Part shown: piece by piece, positions 20,334-21,846 of the stretch
How the letters are laid out: each line of letters opens with the position of its first letter
Position numbering within the stretch: the stretch's first letter is position 1
Origin: Hypsibius dujardini
Taxonomy: Eukaryota; Tardigrada; Eutardigrada; Parachela; Hypsibiidae
NCBI GenBank assembly: GCA_001579985.1
Contig: LRSR01001111.1
Span: 1-21,846, forward strand
Length of the DNA: 21,846 bases
Reading direction: 5' to 3'
Translations under genes and position numbers: made by a program
The notes under the pieces: generated by a model
Databases searched by the model: none
What the model saw: the letters and a program-made list of their open reading frames with translations, nothing else
What the model was told of the DNA's origin: nothing

Positions 20334-20602
20334 GTAACTGTATCTTTGACAAGTACACTGGCCAAAATCGGCGACGAGGGGATCGCGGCTTACGTCACTT
20401 TAAAAGAATCAAGGCCTACTTCCCGCTGATCTTTAAGACGTTTGCGGATCAACATCATTTCTTTCAGCTCGGTCAAAACCCAATTGCCACATTCTGGTAT
20501 CCTTTTAATCTTCTACCGGAAACCAACTAAGGCTTCCAATCTCCGCCCAATCCTTCAGCCCGGCCACAATTTGGAACCGCACTTAATCCTGGAAAAGGAG
20601 AG
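20334..20602 (+). other. Possible orphan exon(s), plus strand
   Basis: A strong acceptor (poly-T then GCGTAG) precedes 31 protein-like codons (TVSLTSTLAKIGDEGIAAYV onward) that run into a TGA at 20427–20429. The same frame then stays open to a GTAAAA donor at 20603. A second frame is open over 20315–20530. A pseudogene exon, a mis-chosen frame or chance would all explain this. No family recognised. Confidence 0.2.
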
Positions 20603-20976
20603 GTAAAAGAAGACTCATACATTCGCAACAGATACCAGAAGGCCATTTTCAGTCACGCAAAGCTTGGGCAATTTTTTCAAGCCCGACTGAGATCATCCTG
20701 ACAGTGCGCATTATATATTCCGTTGTGCTGGTGACGGAAAGTTTGCTGACATGAAGCCGATATGTCTGGCAGGAAATGCGTTGGATGATCTCGGGTGTGG
20801 ACTTCTGCAGTTGACAGTGTAGAAGCCATCTCGGTCACACCCCCTGCCAGTGACTCTTTCAACACGAAAAATCTAGAGACTTCACGTGGAAGTCAAAAAT
20901 GGGAATTCAGTATCAGTTTGGTTTGCGTTAGCCTAATTGGCCAGGTTCTCTGAATGAGGGACGAATGTCTCAATAA

Positions 20977-21152
20977 ACGGACAGACAGACAGACAGACAG
21001 GTAGACAGGTAGACAGGTAGGTCGATAGACAGAGACGGACAGAGGCAGGCAGACATACAGGCAGACATAAAGGCAGACATACAGGCAGACAGATAGATAT
21101 ACAGACAGATAGATATACAGACAGATAGATATACAGACAGACAAATAGACCC
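20977..21152. repeat. CAGA/TAGA array
   Basis: Array of CAGA, TAGG, CAGG and TAGA units, with a higher-order 20-bp pattern (ATACAGACAGATAGAT) repeated near 21095–21140. Minus-strand open frames rich in Cys, Leu and Tyr are artefacts. Confidence 0.95.
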
Positions 21153-21846
21153 AGAGAAACAAACGATGACAGCCAAGTCACACGGTCACGGATAGCCAGG
21201 ACCGTGTTCATGGAGCGAGCGCGTGCTTGGGTATACGGCATGCGGACGGGGCGGGTCATAGCGTGTATCCTTTCCTCCCAACCGAACAATATCGACTTCA
21301 TTAAATTGTATCAGCTCGTTGATTTCACAGCCGTGTGATATTTCCATTTTTTGACGCATTGAAAGGACATCATTTGCCGCTGCTCTCCGGCATTTCCTTC
21401 CAATTTGCCGTCATTAGTCTAAACGCGAGAGCGAACTCACTGTACGAGCTAGCTCGTTAAGCCCTTCGGTTAAGGCTTCCTGTCAGAGTTATGGCGGCGC
21501 ACTAGCCAGAGGCGCGCTTCTGTCAATGTACATTAATAATTTTCAACCTCAGACTGGAGAATTTTACGTAAGCTGATTGACATTTGTATCCTAGTTCGAC
21601 CCTTCCTTCCATTCTATGCCGTCACTGCGACCCCACAGTTTACTGTTCTGACGGGCAAGGAGAAAACATCGAAAAAGTTTATACTTCTTCTGCCAAGTAC
21701 TCGCTCGACATCAGCCTCTACTTACTACCCGGTCTTCATTTCCTCGACCGAGACTTGATGTCATGTCATTCTAGTCAGATTTTTCTTTCTTTCTGTGTGA
21801 TTCTCATCAAGCTTGATGATTTTTTCATTACAGTGGCTGCTTAACG
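21153..21846. other. Window end, no firm gene
   Basis: A GC-richer block at about 21165–21301 is followed by ordinary intergenic-looking sequence. From 21595 a plus-strand frame stays open for 83 codons to 21844 after an acceptor-like TATCCTAG, and another acceptor-like ATTACAG lies at 21825–21831. These may be exons of a gene leaving the window, but nothing is recognisable. Confidence 0.3.

Noticed and set aside
21165-21301. 46-codon minus-strand frame starting MKSILFGW as a gene
   Set aside because: It runs directly into the CAGA array, has no splice donor in the right place and no recognisable family.
19165-21365. Shared TTTTTTGACGCA-TGA string at 19168 and 21349 as two copies of one element
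   Set aside because: Similarity covers only about 15 bases and does not continue; chance in AT-rich sequence is enough to explain it.

Overview
The window looks like nuclear DNA of an animal. Genes are split by short GT–AG introns (about 50 bp to 1.8 kb), the splice phases join exactly, and every recognisable product is a conserved eukaryotic protein. The many tetranucleotide arrays, small hairpin transposons and short introns would suit a flatworm or another lophotrochozoan. That placement is inference, and the sequence does not settle it.

Layout: (1) 1–744 holds no gene except the 3' end and poly(A) signal of the next gene. (2) 745–about 3800, minus strand: a complete QSOX-type sulfhydryl oxidase in two coding exons plus a non-coding 5' exon. 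Its 1-kb intron carries a TTAG array and a hairpin element. (3) 4418–8088, minus strand: a SAMHD1-type HD-domain dNTP triphosphohydrolase in ten confident coding exons and one tentative first exon, with three CAGA/CTGT-type arrays in its introns. (4) 8863–10070, plus strand: a small five-exon gene for a 202-residue acidic/proline-rich protein resembling CCDC117/HCFC1R1, preceded by a TATA box and initiator. (5) 10562–17884, minus strand: a complete 14-exon oxysterol-binding protein (OSBP) of 813 residues with PH domain, FFAT motif and lipid-binding domain. (6) 17895–21846: mostly repeats, with two weak exon candidates.

The genes do not form a pathway. QSOX makes disulfides in the secretory route, SAMHD1 controls dNTP pools, OSBP moves sterol at ER–Golgi contacts, and the small gene is of unknown role. 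The SAMHD1 and small-gene promoters are divergent across about 0.7 kb; the small gene and OSBP are convergent.

I found no credible new multi-gene system. The observations most worth checking are substitutions at allosteric and active-site positions of the SAMHD1 homologue, a family-like set of hairpin elements (two with minisatellite cores), a five-codon alternative donor in OSBP, and unexplained exon-like stretches near 20–21.8 kb.
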